Source: Pardosa pseudoannulata (Eukaryota; Arthropoda; Arachnida; Araneae; Lycosidae). From it: a stretch of 64,000 nt of DNA. Where the stretch lies: positions 46,680,186 through 46,744,185 of the forward strand of contig CM063502.1 of the NCBI GenBank assembly GCA_032207245.1, in the 5' to 3' direction. The translations under genes were made by a program, and so were the position numbers. Below the pieces are notes generated by a model. The model searched no databases. It had not been told where the DNA came from and saw only the letters and a list, made by a program, of their open reading frames with translations. This document shows, one piece after another, positions 47,657 to 57,712 of this stretch; position 1 is the stretch's first letter; each line of letters begins with the position of its first letter.

Positions 47657-48470
47657 ATGTACTAACGAATGACATCTTTGAATTGGGATATATAAGTAAA
47701 ACTATGCTGTTGTGGGGCTTACCTTTCTAGAGCCCCGAAAAGAAAAATGGCTATATTTTTTTTTTCAAAATCGGTACTAACGAAAATTTTTGCAGTACTA
47801 ACCGGTACTAACGAAGTACTATCGAATGACATCTTTGAAAGGGGGGAATTCCATAGGTGCGGAGCTCGCATTTCCCCAGCCCCGCAATAAAAAATTGTAA
47901 TAATTTTATTTTAAATTCGGTACTAACGAAAATTTTTGCGGTACTAACCGGTACTAACGAAGTACTAACGAATGGCACCTTTGAATTTACTGGATCGTGT
48001 AGGTGCGGGGCTGGGGAAATGCTTTTGACCGTAATAAAAAATTACAATAATTTTATTTTAAATTCGGTACTAACGAAATTTCTTGCGGTACTTGCCAGTA
48101 CTAACGAAGTACTAACGAATGACATCTTTGAATTTGGAAATATAATCAAAATTAGGCTGTTGCGGGGCTTACCTTTCTAGAGCCCCGAAAAGAAAAACGG
48201 CTATAATTTTTTTTCAAATTCGGTACTAACGAAAATTTTTGCGGTACTAACAGGTACTAACGAAGTACTATCGAATGAAATCTTTGAAAGGGGGCAATTC
48301 CATAGGTGCGGGGCTCGCATTTCCCCAGCCCCGAAATAAAAAATTGTAATAATTTTATTTTAAATTCGGTACTAACGAAAATTTTTGCGGTACTAACCGG
48401 TACTAACGAAGTACTAACGAATGGCACCTTTGAATTTACTGGATCGTGTAGGTGCGGGGCTGGGGAAATG
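47657..48470. repeat. Higher-order tandem repeat, 449-bp unit of three monomers
   Basis: The core cggtactaacgaaa starts at 47772, 47918, 48065, 48221 and 48367, so neighbouring cores are 146, 147, 156 and 146 bases apart. Copies 449 bases apart are far more alike than adjacent ones, giving an A-B-C order with about 1.8 units present. GTACTAACG occurs several times per monomer. GC-rich hairpin blocks (CGGGGCT...AGCCCCG; catttccccagccccg with its inverse) stand out in the AT-rich setting. Protein frames here, up to 107 residues with internal repeats, only reflect the satellite. Confidence 0.9.
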
Positions 48471-48618
48471 TACGTGATTTTCAATCATGCTCACATTCTT
48501 TCTTCCATATGATAATTTTTTTTTTTTCAATTGAAAAAATAGATTAAACATGCCAAACGAAAGATTTTTTTGTCGCCATGGATTCACCCCCAAGTGCTCA
48601 ACAAAATCACCTCGAATC
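48471..48618. other. Short unique stretch between satellite and gap
   Basis: It includes gtcgccatggattcacccc, an ATG at 48579 in good context followed by 13 open codons into the gap. It may be a coding start, part of a transposon, or chance; it cannot be judged. Confidence 0.3.
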
Positions 48619-48718
48619 NNNNNNNNNNNNNNNNNNNNNNNNNNNNNNNNNNNNNNNNNNNNNNNNNNNNNNNNNNNNNNNNNNNNNNNNNNNNNNNNNN
48701 NNNNNNNNNNNNNNNNNN
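48619..48718. other. Assembly gap, 100 N
   Basis: Exactly 100 N, the conventional size for a gap of unknown length. It separates the satellite side from the 3' part of the retrotransposon, whose reverse transcriptase end is therefore missing. Confidence 0.99.
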
Positions 48719-50322
48719 TATAGTAAACCAGGCGAGAGTTTACCATTTTCTCTAGAAGTTTGCATAGGCAGTTTGTTAGCGCGATTGGACGATAGCTTAG
48801 AGGATCAGCGGGATTATGCCCTGATTTTAGAATAGGAATGATGGTCGCTAGTCTCCAGGGAGTGGGAAAATAATGTTCCTGCCATATTCTATTGTACAAA
48901 AGTAAAAGATTGCTTAAAGAACAGGAAAGAAAGGTTTTTTATTATTTCATAGGAAATATTGTCCGGGCCGGGAGAAGTCTTACGAGTATTGTGCAGAGCA
49001 TTCTGCAGTTCAAATAAAGTAAAGTTACTATTGTATTGTTCTTGACTGTTGCTTTCAAATTTAATTTCTTTTTTCTCCACTATAGTTTTATTTCTAAGGA
49101 AAGAAGTACTGTAACCGGCATTAGAACTAAGTGTTAGAAAGTGAGGAAGCAATCAGATCAGCGATATCCTTAGGGGAAGATAATGTGTTATTGTTATGAT
49201 TTAAAATGTTGATATGGTGAGTCGAGAGTAGTCCGCAGGAACGCTTTATTCTGTCCCACATCTGTTTACTAGTAGTAGCTGCTGAAACGCTCTCCACGTA
49301 TTTCCTCCACGAGTCCCTCTGGCTTTGCCTTAAAATGCGTCTGAACACTGCTTTGCACTTTTTATAGACGGTAAGGTTTTCAGTGGTTGGGTAACGACGG
49401 AACTTGCACCACGCTCTCCGTTGGTCTTTTTGGGCGTTGCTGCACTCTTCATTCTTCGTCGACAAACCAAACCACCATGGTTTGGTTTGTCGACGAAAAC
49501 GGCCAGAGACTTTTGGAATGGCAGCATCAGCGGCAGTAGTGATGACATCTGTTATAAGCTTAACTGCTTCGTCAATGCTGTTATTCAGGACCATATCTCT
49601 GTTTATGATTGTGAGGCTTCGAAAGGTATTCCAATCGGCGGAATTAAGTATATAGTAGGGCATTTTGTTATGAGTGCTGCGCACAGTCGGAGTTAAAATT
49701 ATAGGAAAATGGTCACTATTGTGTAAAACATTATCTGCATGAAAATTGAAAAAATGGAAAACTGAAGGCGAACAAAAACCAAGATCAAGATTATGAAAAG
49801 TTTTAGTGGGAAAATGAAAATAAGTAACTTGATTATTATTGAACAAACAGACTATGATCAGCGAGTAACTGCTCAATCTGAGTTCCACGATGGTTGGTAT
49901 CTGTGCTGCCCCACAAGGAATTATGACCGTTGAAATCACCAATTATAAAGGGTTCAGGGAGCTGGCTCAGTTAATTATCAAGTGACCTGTGAGGCACATT
50001 TTCTTTTGGTGGTAAATACAGTACAAATTGTTAATAGAGCGTGAGTATGTACACGGACAGCCACAGCTTTAAGGTCAGTGTGTAAGGTACTGGGAGAAGA
50101 CGGGTAGTCGTGAGAAACAAAAAGGTCAACGCCACCAGATGCCTTGCTTCCATTAGTATAATCTTTCCTGAAAGTAGAGTAACGTCGAATTTTAGCAGTT
50201 TTGCTCCCATCCAGAAATGTTTCCTGGAGGGCAAAACAAGCCGGGTGGAAGTTGTTAACCAAGTCTCTGAGATCAGAGATGTGAGTTTTGTAGCCTCGGC
50301 AATTCCACGAAAAGAGAGCCAT
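48719..50322 (-). pseudogene. Retrotransposon ORF2 (AP endonuclease and reverse transcriptase), broken
   Basis: It starts MALFSWNCRGYKTHISDLRD and continues with ALQETF and SGGVDLFV, then shifts frame near 50015 to YLPPKENVPHRSLDN, meets a stop near 49930-49935, has IIGDFNGHNSLWGS (the endonuclease DFN motif), and shifts back near 49865 to VTYFHFP and LHNSDHFPIIL (the SDH motif). The linker has TKPWW then NEEC, separated by six odd residues (see palindrome). The reverse transcriptase begins with NTRKTSPGPDNISYEIIKNL and, after shifts near 49140 and 48900, FPTPWRLATIIPILKSGH and SYRPIALTNCLCKLLEKM before the gap. The catalytic YADD block is not in the window. Confidence 0.87.
49455..49497. repeat. 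20-bp perfect inverted repeat inside ORF2
   Basis: TTCGTCGACAAACCAAACCA, then CCA, then the exact inverse of the arm. On the coding strand it turns the usual PWWNEEC of this family into PWW-FGLSTK-NEEC, an in-frame gain of 18 bases. Confidence 0.93.
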
Positions 50323-50355
50323 TCTGGGAAGAAAAGGAAAAAAAGAGCTGTAACA

Positions 50356-51488
50356 CTAAGGGACGGAGTTTAGAGGCTCCGTCTCAGAACCAAAGGATGA
50401 ATCGTCAGACATGTTCTCTTCAGGTGAAAGATACATTTTTATAGGCTCATCCTGAAAAATAACATCAGCTTTATCACTTTTTAAAAAGTCAGAACGTTTC
50501 ATCTTAGTTTTCATCTTCACTGCAGGGGGTGGTAACTTCTGTCGTAGCGGATGGTTGGGAGGTAGTGATTTTAATCGCTTTTTCACAATTTGTTTATTTT
50601 TACGAGTTTCATTTGCGTTATTTGTTTCTGTTTTGGGTTTACTGGGGTTGTTGCTTTTACTATTATTAGCTGTTGTTTTTGCATTAGTTTGGTTCTGGGA
50701 ATGGTTAGAGGCTTTATGATCATTTTGCAGAGATTCAGTTTGGATGGCAATGGATCTTAGAGTCTTGTGTGACTGCCGCATAAGAAGATCCAGTTTTAGG
50801 GTGTGTCTTGTATTATCTTGCGGGCCTCAGGATAAAGATTTTGTTTTGCTCTGACAGCTTGGATTTCTTTTTCAACTAACCATTTCGGGCACGACCTAAA
50901 GTAAGCAGGGTGCTCGCCGTTGCAGTTAACGCACCTAGCACAATTATTGCACCCGTCACTCTCGTGACCCACGTCGCTGCAACGAGCACAAACAACTGAC
51001 CCACGGCATGCAGCCTTTGAGTGGCCAAAACGTTGGCACTGAAAACACCTTAGTGGGTTGGGAATATATGTTCTCACCGGGCATTTAATATAACCTAAGG
51101 TCAGATAAGTAGGCAAAACTGGGGTATTGAAAGTAAGAATTAGGTGTTTGGTGTTAATGATCTTTCCGTCACGACGCACAGATATTCTACGTGCCCCACA
51201 AACTCCCTGATCTTTCATTTCCTCTAAAATCTCTTCATCGCTCACATTGTATAACTCGCGCTCGGATATAACACCCCGCGAAAAGTTTAGGGTATTGTGA
51301 AAGGTTGGTTTGATTGGTATATCTGCAAGTTTATTTAATTTAATTAATTTCATAGCTTGAGAGGAACTGTTTGCTTCTATTAAAAGGTCACCTGATTTTA
51401 TCTTTTTTATGTTTTTGGGTTCGCCAATAGCTGTAATTATAGATTTGTGTATTACAAATGGAGACAAACTTGTGAAAGTTCCGTTCAA
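50356..51488 (-). pseudogene. Retrotransposon ORF1 (Gag-like, CCHC zinc knuckles)
   Basis: Frame 51488-50796 reads NGTFTSLSPFVIHKSI, a GCxxxIxVRR-type region with VCGARRISVRRDGKI, and three knuckles CFQCQRFGHSKAAC, CARCSDVGHESDGC and CVNCNGEHPAYFRSC. A frameshift near 50800 leads to frame 50781-50356, a Lys/Asn/Pro-rich tail ending SFGSETEPLNSVP. Upstream of 51488 the frame stays open without ATG (RFIVIKHL precedes), so the true start is lost or lies further on. Such proteins bind element RNA in the ribonucleoprotein particle. Confidence 0.85.
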
Positions 51489-51533
51489 ATGTTTAATTAC
51501 AATGAATCGTGCTGTATTTATATTTGGTATGAG

Positions 51534-51985
51534 AAAAACGATTGTGTAGCATTTAAATGCACACTAGCGTACATTCGAACCAACGTTTCACTTGTTAACG
51601 TATGAAAGAAAAACACATGTTCTCGGATATATGTGCTTTGAAACATGCACAAGAGACTGAATTTTGTGCGCATGTTGCACAAGCGACAACCGATTGGATG
51701 TAGAGTGCGCTATATACTGATTAATTTATATAGAGCGGATATTATGAATGCACTCCATGCTTAGGTATAGATTGTTAAAATTTTGTTTTCAGGACTCTCG
51801 TTATTTCTAGTTTTGCCATTTTATACTCCATTTCGTAATCTATTTAACGAAATGTGTAAGTTTATTGCTCATTCATTTTTTTAAGGACAGAATTTTCATT
51901 ACTTCCTTCTAAGGAAAAAAGAACTTTTGTTTTCACGAAATTTTTTGGTTTATAGCGAAAAATCATTAAAATGGATCATTAAAAC
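51534..51985. repeat. Direct repeat copy A upstream of the retrotransposon
   Basis: It runs from aaacgattgtgtagcattta through gtagagtgcgctat to ttatagcgaaa and aaaatggat. Copy B at 52363-52815 has the same order throughout with substitutions and small indels. Confidence 0.85.
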
Positions 51986-52002
51986 GAAGAATATTAAAAT
52001 TC

Positions 52003-52015
52003 ATCATTAATTCGT
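52003..52015. repeat. Target-site duplication, left (13 bp)
   Basis: ATCATTAATTCGT occurs here and exactly at 52284-52296, on either side of a GC-rich insert. Confidence 0.85.
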
Positions 52016-52283
52016 CGTTCTTGTTTCTCATGCCACTTGGACAAACCAAGAACCACTGAGCCTGCTGGCTACTCGATTTAAGGCGAAGGGGTCGCCTTTC
52101 TTTTTTAACGATCACCTCAAGGGTGAAAGTACGACTTCTCGCTCAATGGGTCCTCGTCATTTTGAATCAGGGACCGAGCAAAAGATCCCTAGACTTTGCC
52201 TGCCACCCCCGATCGAGAGAACGTGGGGGGACATTGTGACCACGAACCTATTTTACGTGCCCCAGTCACCTTTGACGAACACG
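52016..52283. mobile_element. Unidentified GC-rich retroposed insert, 268 bp
   Basis: It is clearly richer in G and C than its setting, starts cgttcttgtttctcatgcc and ends cacctttgacgaacacg. Perfect 13-bp direct repeats border it, the same length as those of the SINE at 59640. It has no open frame of note. I could not place a convincing box A/box B pair or link it to a known small RNA. It may be a second SINE family or a truncated retrocopy. Confidence 0.6.
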
Positions 52284-52362
52284 ATCATTAATTCGTGTAA
52301 TATACGACGTTAAAATTATAAATCTGAATGAAACACGACAAGAGATTTTTGATACGTCCGGA

Positions 52363-52815
52363 TAAAACGATTGTGTGGCATTTAAAGGCACACTGACGTA
52401 CATTCGAACCAACGTTTCACTCGTTAACGTATCAGAGAAAACACATGTTCTCAAAAGTATGCGCTTGAGACTGAATTTCGTGCGTATATATGTCACACGG
52501 GCGACAAGCGATTAAATGTAGAGTGCGCTATAAAACGATTAGTTTATATAGAGCTTATATATAGGCTGCAGTGCATAACTCTATGGTTAGGTGTACAGTG
52601 TTATAATTTTGTTTTTAGGGATCTTGTAACTTCTAGTTATGTCATTTTATGTTGCATGTTTCGTAATCTTTAACGAAATATAAAAGTTTATTGCACGTTC
52701 AGCCTTTTATGGAAGGATTATTTCTCAAATTTTCATTACTTCCATCTACGGAGGAAAAAATATAGGATCGTGATCAGGAAATTTTTCAGTTTATAGCGAA
52801 ATATCATCAAAATGG
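52363..52815. repeat. Direct repeat copy B upstream of the retrotransposon
   Basis: It runs from aaacgattgtgtggcattta through gtagagtgcgctat to ttatagcgaaa and aaaatggat. With the 281-bp insertion removed, the distance to copy A is about 548 bp, so A and B could be tandem upstream units of the retroelement. Confidence 0.85.
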
Positions 52816-55800
52816 ATATTATCGCTGTCAGTCATAAATAACAGACTGAGAAATTTTGGTTTTTAAGAAGTATGCATATCACAAAAAAACTGTAGGTAGT
52901 GGAAATAAATGTTGATGATCACTACTACGGGGAAGTAGTACATGTGCACTACACAAGCAACAACGCGACGTTGAGATTTAACCTTTAAATGAATGTGCAA
53001 ATGATCATTCTGATGACGCATCATACAATTCAAAGGAAGAAAATGTGGTTTGGTTTGGAACACTACAGGTTTGCTTCACGATCAGACAAAAAGGTGTATA
53101 ATTTCAAAAGGAGCAAATAAAATAAAATGTAACAAAATCATAAAAATACGATTATAATTCCAAAAAAGTGTATATAAAGTTTATCCACGAATAATCACAA
53201 TGGCAATGTTTCTACGTGTAAATGACACATCTATGCAATAGAGCAATTTGTCGCAACGTCACGAACTACTATAATGCCCTTTACATTTATTTTCATGTTT
53301 ACAAGAGCCGATAGACAAACAATAAACTGCCCTTCCGTTTGAAACTAAAGCCAGAATTGTTATAAGTTGAGATGTGCCCGGCTGCTTGAAATCGCCTTAT
53401 TGTATTTCCATACAACCACACTAAACATTTTGTTTTAGATCAGCAGAATTTAGGGTCATTGTAATATACGATAAAAGCATTAAACTATTTTATGAATTCA
53501 AATGGTTCAAACGTGCGATACTTAAACCCCTCCGAGCTGACAGATTCCCGAGAGTGGGCCGACAATTTCCAATCAACGTGAACAGTGCAAGATATTTTTG
53601 CAAATTGGCAATGTAGAGCATTATTTGACATCAGCACTTTATGAAAATGTCGGGATTAGAAGCTTTTTTTATGACAGTAATTTCAAGTAACACCAAAAAT
53701 TGATTTTAGTTTTAAATATAAGTGTAAACAAAAGTGACTTCCCCGTTCGACGTTTAATACTTTCATGTAAGAGGAATTCATCTGGAATGAGTAATTATAG
53801 AGAAGCATAGGTGTCCTTTAAGAATATCGTGAAATACAAGTTTTAAATACAAGTCTGTTTTATAACGATCGGGAATCATTTTATAAATTTCAGCCAATGG
53901 ATAACAATCAAATTTCACGTACTTATTGTTCAACGTTAGACCAGAAAAGATTACAATTTTTGTGAACTGTACTGACGTTAAAATAAATACAGATTTTAAC
54001 ATAATATTCTTAAAAGAACACAACGTTCATCACAAAAGAAAGACGAATTTATAGCAGTCAAAAAGTGCATTATAAAAAAATTTTTAAAATTCAAGCGAAA
54101 CCAATTTGATTAAAACGACGAATAGAAAATGTAAAACGACGTCTCTAGTATAGGTAGAAATCTGATTATGGAAATACTTAGTCGAAACTTGTGATTCAAT
54201 CACTTGCACGAATATTTGTAACTTAAATTCTTATTTACGTTCTTCACTTTTTCTGTATCTCGTTACCTCTTTACGATTTCAAAAATTACTAACCACTAAA
54301 ACCAGAGTTACTGCTGCAAAATATAGTTTTGATGAATATTTTGTATCTGAAATATTATGGGCTTACATTACAGCCAGTCATCTTTAAAACAGTTTTCATT
54401 CTGAATATCGTAGCATGGCATCGATTCATAATGAAGTAAAATGCAGATAAACATATAAACAACGCAGATGAAGGAAAAGTGGGATTTGCCATTTATCTGC
54501 ACTGATAAAGCAAACTCGTTAGCTAAAAGAAAAAATTCTTTTTTTCAAATTACGGAAAACTGTTGGAAGTCAAACATCGATGGGTTTACACAAGTGGTGG
54601 CTTATCAGCTGTTTATGTATTTTTTGTTGAAAATGTTTCAGTCTGTTTTATACAAAATTTATTGAAATTTTGGAGACTAAGAGGTGATGCATCTGGTTTG
54701 TTCTCTTATTCATATGGGTTTAGTTCGAATTTGAACACTAACTTCAAATCTTCAGCAGCAAGAAGTGTGAGCAGGGGACGAATAGTACGAATGTTCTGAG
54801 AGTTCGTTTGAGCGAGGCTGGTAACATGCTGAAGGTGAATATGTTCAAAATTTTGAATGTGACGGTAGATAAGTTTAAAGCCTCCAAATTACACAGCTAA
54901 TACATTTCGAATAATTTAATTCCTTTCCGTTTAAGGATCAATAGAAAAACTGATCCAGTTAAATTCAATTTTATTTATGAATTTTAAGTTCATATTAAAA
55001 TATTACACTTTATATATCAGTAATATTTACGAAGGAAAATATTCCTTAATAAATTTTATTCGAAATTTCCTACCCCGTAAAAAACTTTATGCTTTATATC
55101 ACAACATTACACACATTTGTGTGGTTTTAATGTTCTTTTTACGAAAAGCGACAAGAATTTGCTAAATGAATAAAATACGCTTTTTGTCAATAAAATTTTG
55201 TTTTTAAGATTTATATATATTTAATTTAATTATATTATAATTTTTCATTATGAAAATACTATTAATATGTTCTAATATAACAGAATATATTTTAATTAAA
55301 GTTTGGCACAGCGAGAAAATTTCAATACATTTGAAAAAATCGTAAAAGGTCATAGTTCTATATTATACAATTTTAATTTTAGTTGAATTTTCAGTGATTT
55401 TGAGTTGACAAGTCGTTCAATTTGTGGTTTAATTTTCCCTCACATACGAGATCAAATTTTAAAGATTAGACAATTCGAAACATTCTTAGTCTTTATTAAT
55501 TATCGGAATTTTGGTCGTAATACTGTTAATACCCTTTCGAATGCAAACTACTTTACAAAGAGGAAAGTTTACAAAAATTAGACGTTACTTTATTTTAACT
55601 TAAGTTTCTTTCTGCGATCGCAAAATATACATTTGATGGGCAAATCGCGAGGGTTTGGCCATTTATCAGTAATATATATTTAACATTCGAAATGGAAAAC
55701 TTTAATTCGATGACAAAGGATCATTGAAACCGCAAAAATTTTCGGTTGGTAACAAAATGTCTATCTAGCGAAAAAAATCCGACTATAACGGCTATTGAAG

Positions 55801-57479
55801 CTTCCTGTCGTTACCACATGTCAGAACTCTAGATTTACCAGACCACATCGGAACTAACTGTCAAACTTTAGCTTTGGTAAAGTTATTCTGTGTAATAATT
55901 TATTTGTAATGTACCCTAGTTAGTGCAAAAGATATAAGTGCACTTATATCGATATATAACTCAAAGATGTCATCTTATATATACATTTTGTACACATTGT
56001 AATTAAAAGTGATTTCAGAATCACTAGAATGTTTGTTTACAAACAATAAATAAATGTAAGAATTGATATAAATGTTCATTAACCAACATGGTTTCTTTTG
56101 GTAGATCACAGTATAATTTAACGAAGGTTCTTAGTTTTTTAAATTACTTTTATTTTTTACAGATTTACAAAGTTCAGAAAGCATTGGATTCATCTACCAA
56201 TTTCAAAAGGAAATTTTCATTTCGAACACGAGTCAAATTCGAAAAGCTTCGGTGAATTAAGTAAATTTCGGTGAAAGAGCTTATGGTCATACGTATTTTA
56301 CAAGGAAAATTTAATTTAAAACTTTGAATATCCATTTGGACCAATTCTGAACCGTTTTGACAATGATTGTCTTGGCGTCTTTACGTACAATAGGTTAAAT
56401 TTCGTAGTAGAATGTGGAATTGTTTTATATAGAAATAAATTTTATATAGTTTAATATTTATAATTTTTAGAAATGTATGTTCATGAGCAATAAAAAAAAA
56501 TTAAGATTTGAAAAACAGTTTATTTTTTCATCCCGATTCCTTTCAGTAGCTGACATTAGGTTTGAAAAATTGAGAGCTACGGCGTACAATTTTGCTAAAC
56601 GACTGAAGATAATGCTTAAAGCCGTCTCGGAACAGCAGCAAAGTCATGTCAAAATTAAAAATGCATGTTCGCTGGCAATAAAAATATTGATGATTGATAC
56701 CTGTTTATATTTCTGACCTGGTTCTTTTAAATACTAATTAAACAAACGAAAGTAGTATAATCTAATAAAAGATAACATTACATTTCTAAATTCCTCTTAT
56801 TTTTAAAATTTTTCTACAAAGTGAAGGAAGTATTGTACTCACAAAGAATTTAAATTCTCAAATTTCAATAGAAATTCTTATTTCAAAGACGAATAAGAAT
56901 CTATAACGAATTTCTTCAGCGATATTACCGTATGCATTAATAAGGAATCTTCAACTTTAAAATGTCGTTTGAAAATCCTCAAATGATTTTGACGAATTTT
57001 GACTTCTAAACATACATTAGAATCTCGCGTAAATCTAAAACAAATATTCTTAGAGTAAGGAAATTTTGCAGCCGTTATTTTTACATAGTTTAATTAAAAG
57101 TTATCTTACGTTTATTAGAAAGAATTGTATATTTTAGTAACTTATAAAAATATTAATTTTTTTCGTCACTGTTTCTTTTGGTAGCTCACAGTGGGTTTAG
57201 TTCGAGTGCGATCCTTTAATATTTGCTACGCGGGAGTTAACAACACTGAGTTTAGGTTTTTTCTCGAATTCGAACAACCATGATTACTGTAGGATTCGAA
57301 CGCACGAACTCGTTCAACACAGATCATTGACCTACTTTTCGTCCATCGATCAATAAAATTTAATAAAGGAATTGCAGGCATGAAAGTAGACAATGACAAC
57401 TGAACTTGAATGAAAAGCTGAACTTCCCCGGGGGATGGTTACATTTTCTCTTACATAACTCTTTTTCACAATGTGATTC
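52816..57479. other. No gene recognised
   Basis: CpG-normal, AT-rich DNA. It contains a SINE 3'-end fragment near 53044-53080 (gtggtttggtttggaacact) and a decayed minus-strand SINE at 57170-57355. Frames such as 54468-54665, 54563-54799, 53778-54023 and 56477-56716 have no recognisable motifs. Confidence 0.5.
57170..57355 (-). repeat. Strongly decayed SINE
   Basis: gagtgcgatcctttaatatt, gctacgcgggagttaacaa, then ctgtaggattcgaacgcacg and atcattgacctacttttcgt follow the order of the inverse SINE (body, box B, box A) with many substitutions. Confidence 0.45.
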
Positions 57480-57516
57480 AGTACTACATACAGGAATGTT
57501 GCGCTCCTTCAAGCAT

Positions 57517-57712
57517 TTTGGAGCAATTTTCGGAGCAGCAAAACAAAATTTGTAGTAGGAGAACGAATTTTCGTAGCAGCCAAAATGCAGATTTGGAGCA
57601 GGATAGTGTTTTTGTAGCAGTTAAACTAACAATTTAAAGGATAAACCGTAGTTTTTGAGGAGTCTGCCTAATAATTTAGAATGATTGGATGGTAGCATTT
57701 GGAGCAGCCAAA
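57517..57712. repeat. Degenerate spaced repeat of a TTTGGAGCAG motif
   Basis: tttggagca, ttcggagcagc, tttgtagtagg, ttcgtagcagcc, tttggagcagg, tttgtagcagtt, tttgaggagtc and tttggagcagcc occur in one orientation in under 200 bases, with uneven spacing. Confidence 0.7.

Larger units (their letters stand above)
48719..51540 (-). mobile_element. Non-LTR retrotransposon, I/Jockey type, decayed and cut by the gap
   Basis: Two consecutive coding regions read on the minus strand: an ORF1 with zinc knuckles and an ORF2 with endonuclease then reverse transcriptase. No long terminal repeats are needed to explain it. The 3' end (rest of the reverse transcriptase, 3' UTR, tail) falls in or beyond the gap. 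Several frameshifts and a stop make it inactive. Confidence 0.88.

Noticed and set aside
47857..48512. Repetitive protein frames of 68-107 residues
   Set aside because: They are translations of the 449-bp satellite and repeat with it.
49404..50373. Plus-strand frames opposite ORF2
   Set aside because: Shadows of the retrotransposon coding strand; no motifs of their own.
51534..52815. Long terminal repeats of an LTR retrotransposon
   Set aside because: The repeats enclose no gag/pol, lack clear TG...CA borders and sit upstream of a non-LTR element; tandem 5' units or local duplication fit better.
56091..57193. gtttcttttggtag-tcacagt occurring at 56091 and 57171
   Set aside because: Similarity is limited to about 22 bases; flanks differ, so it is too little to define a repeat.
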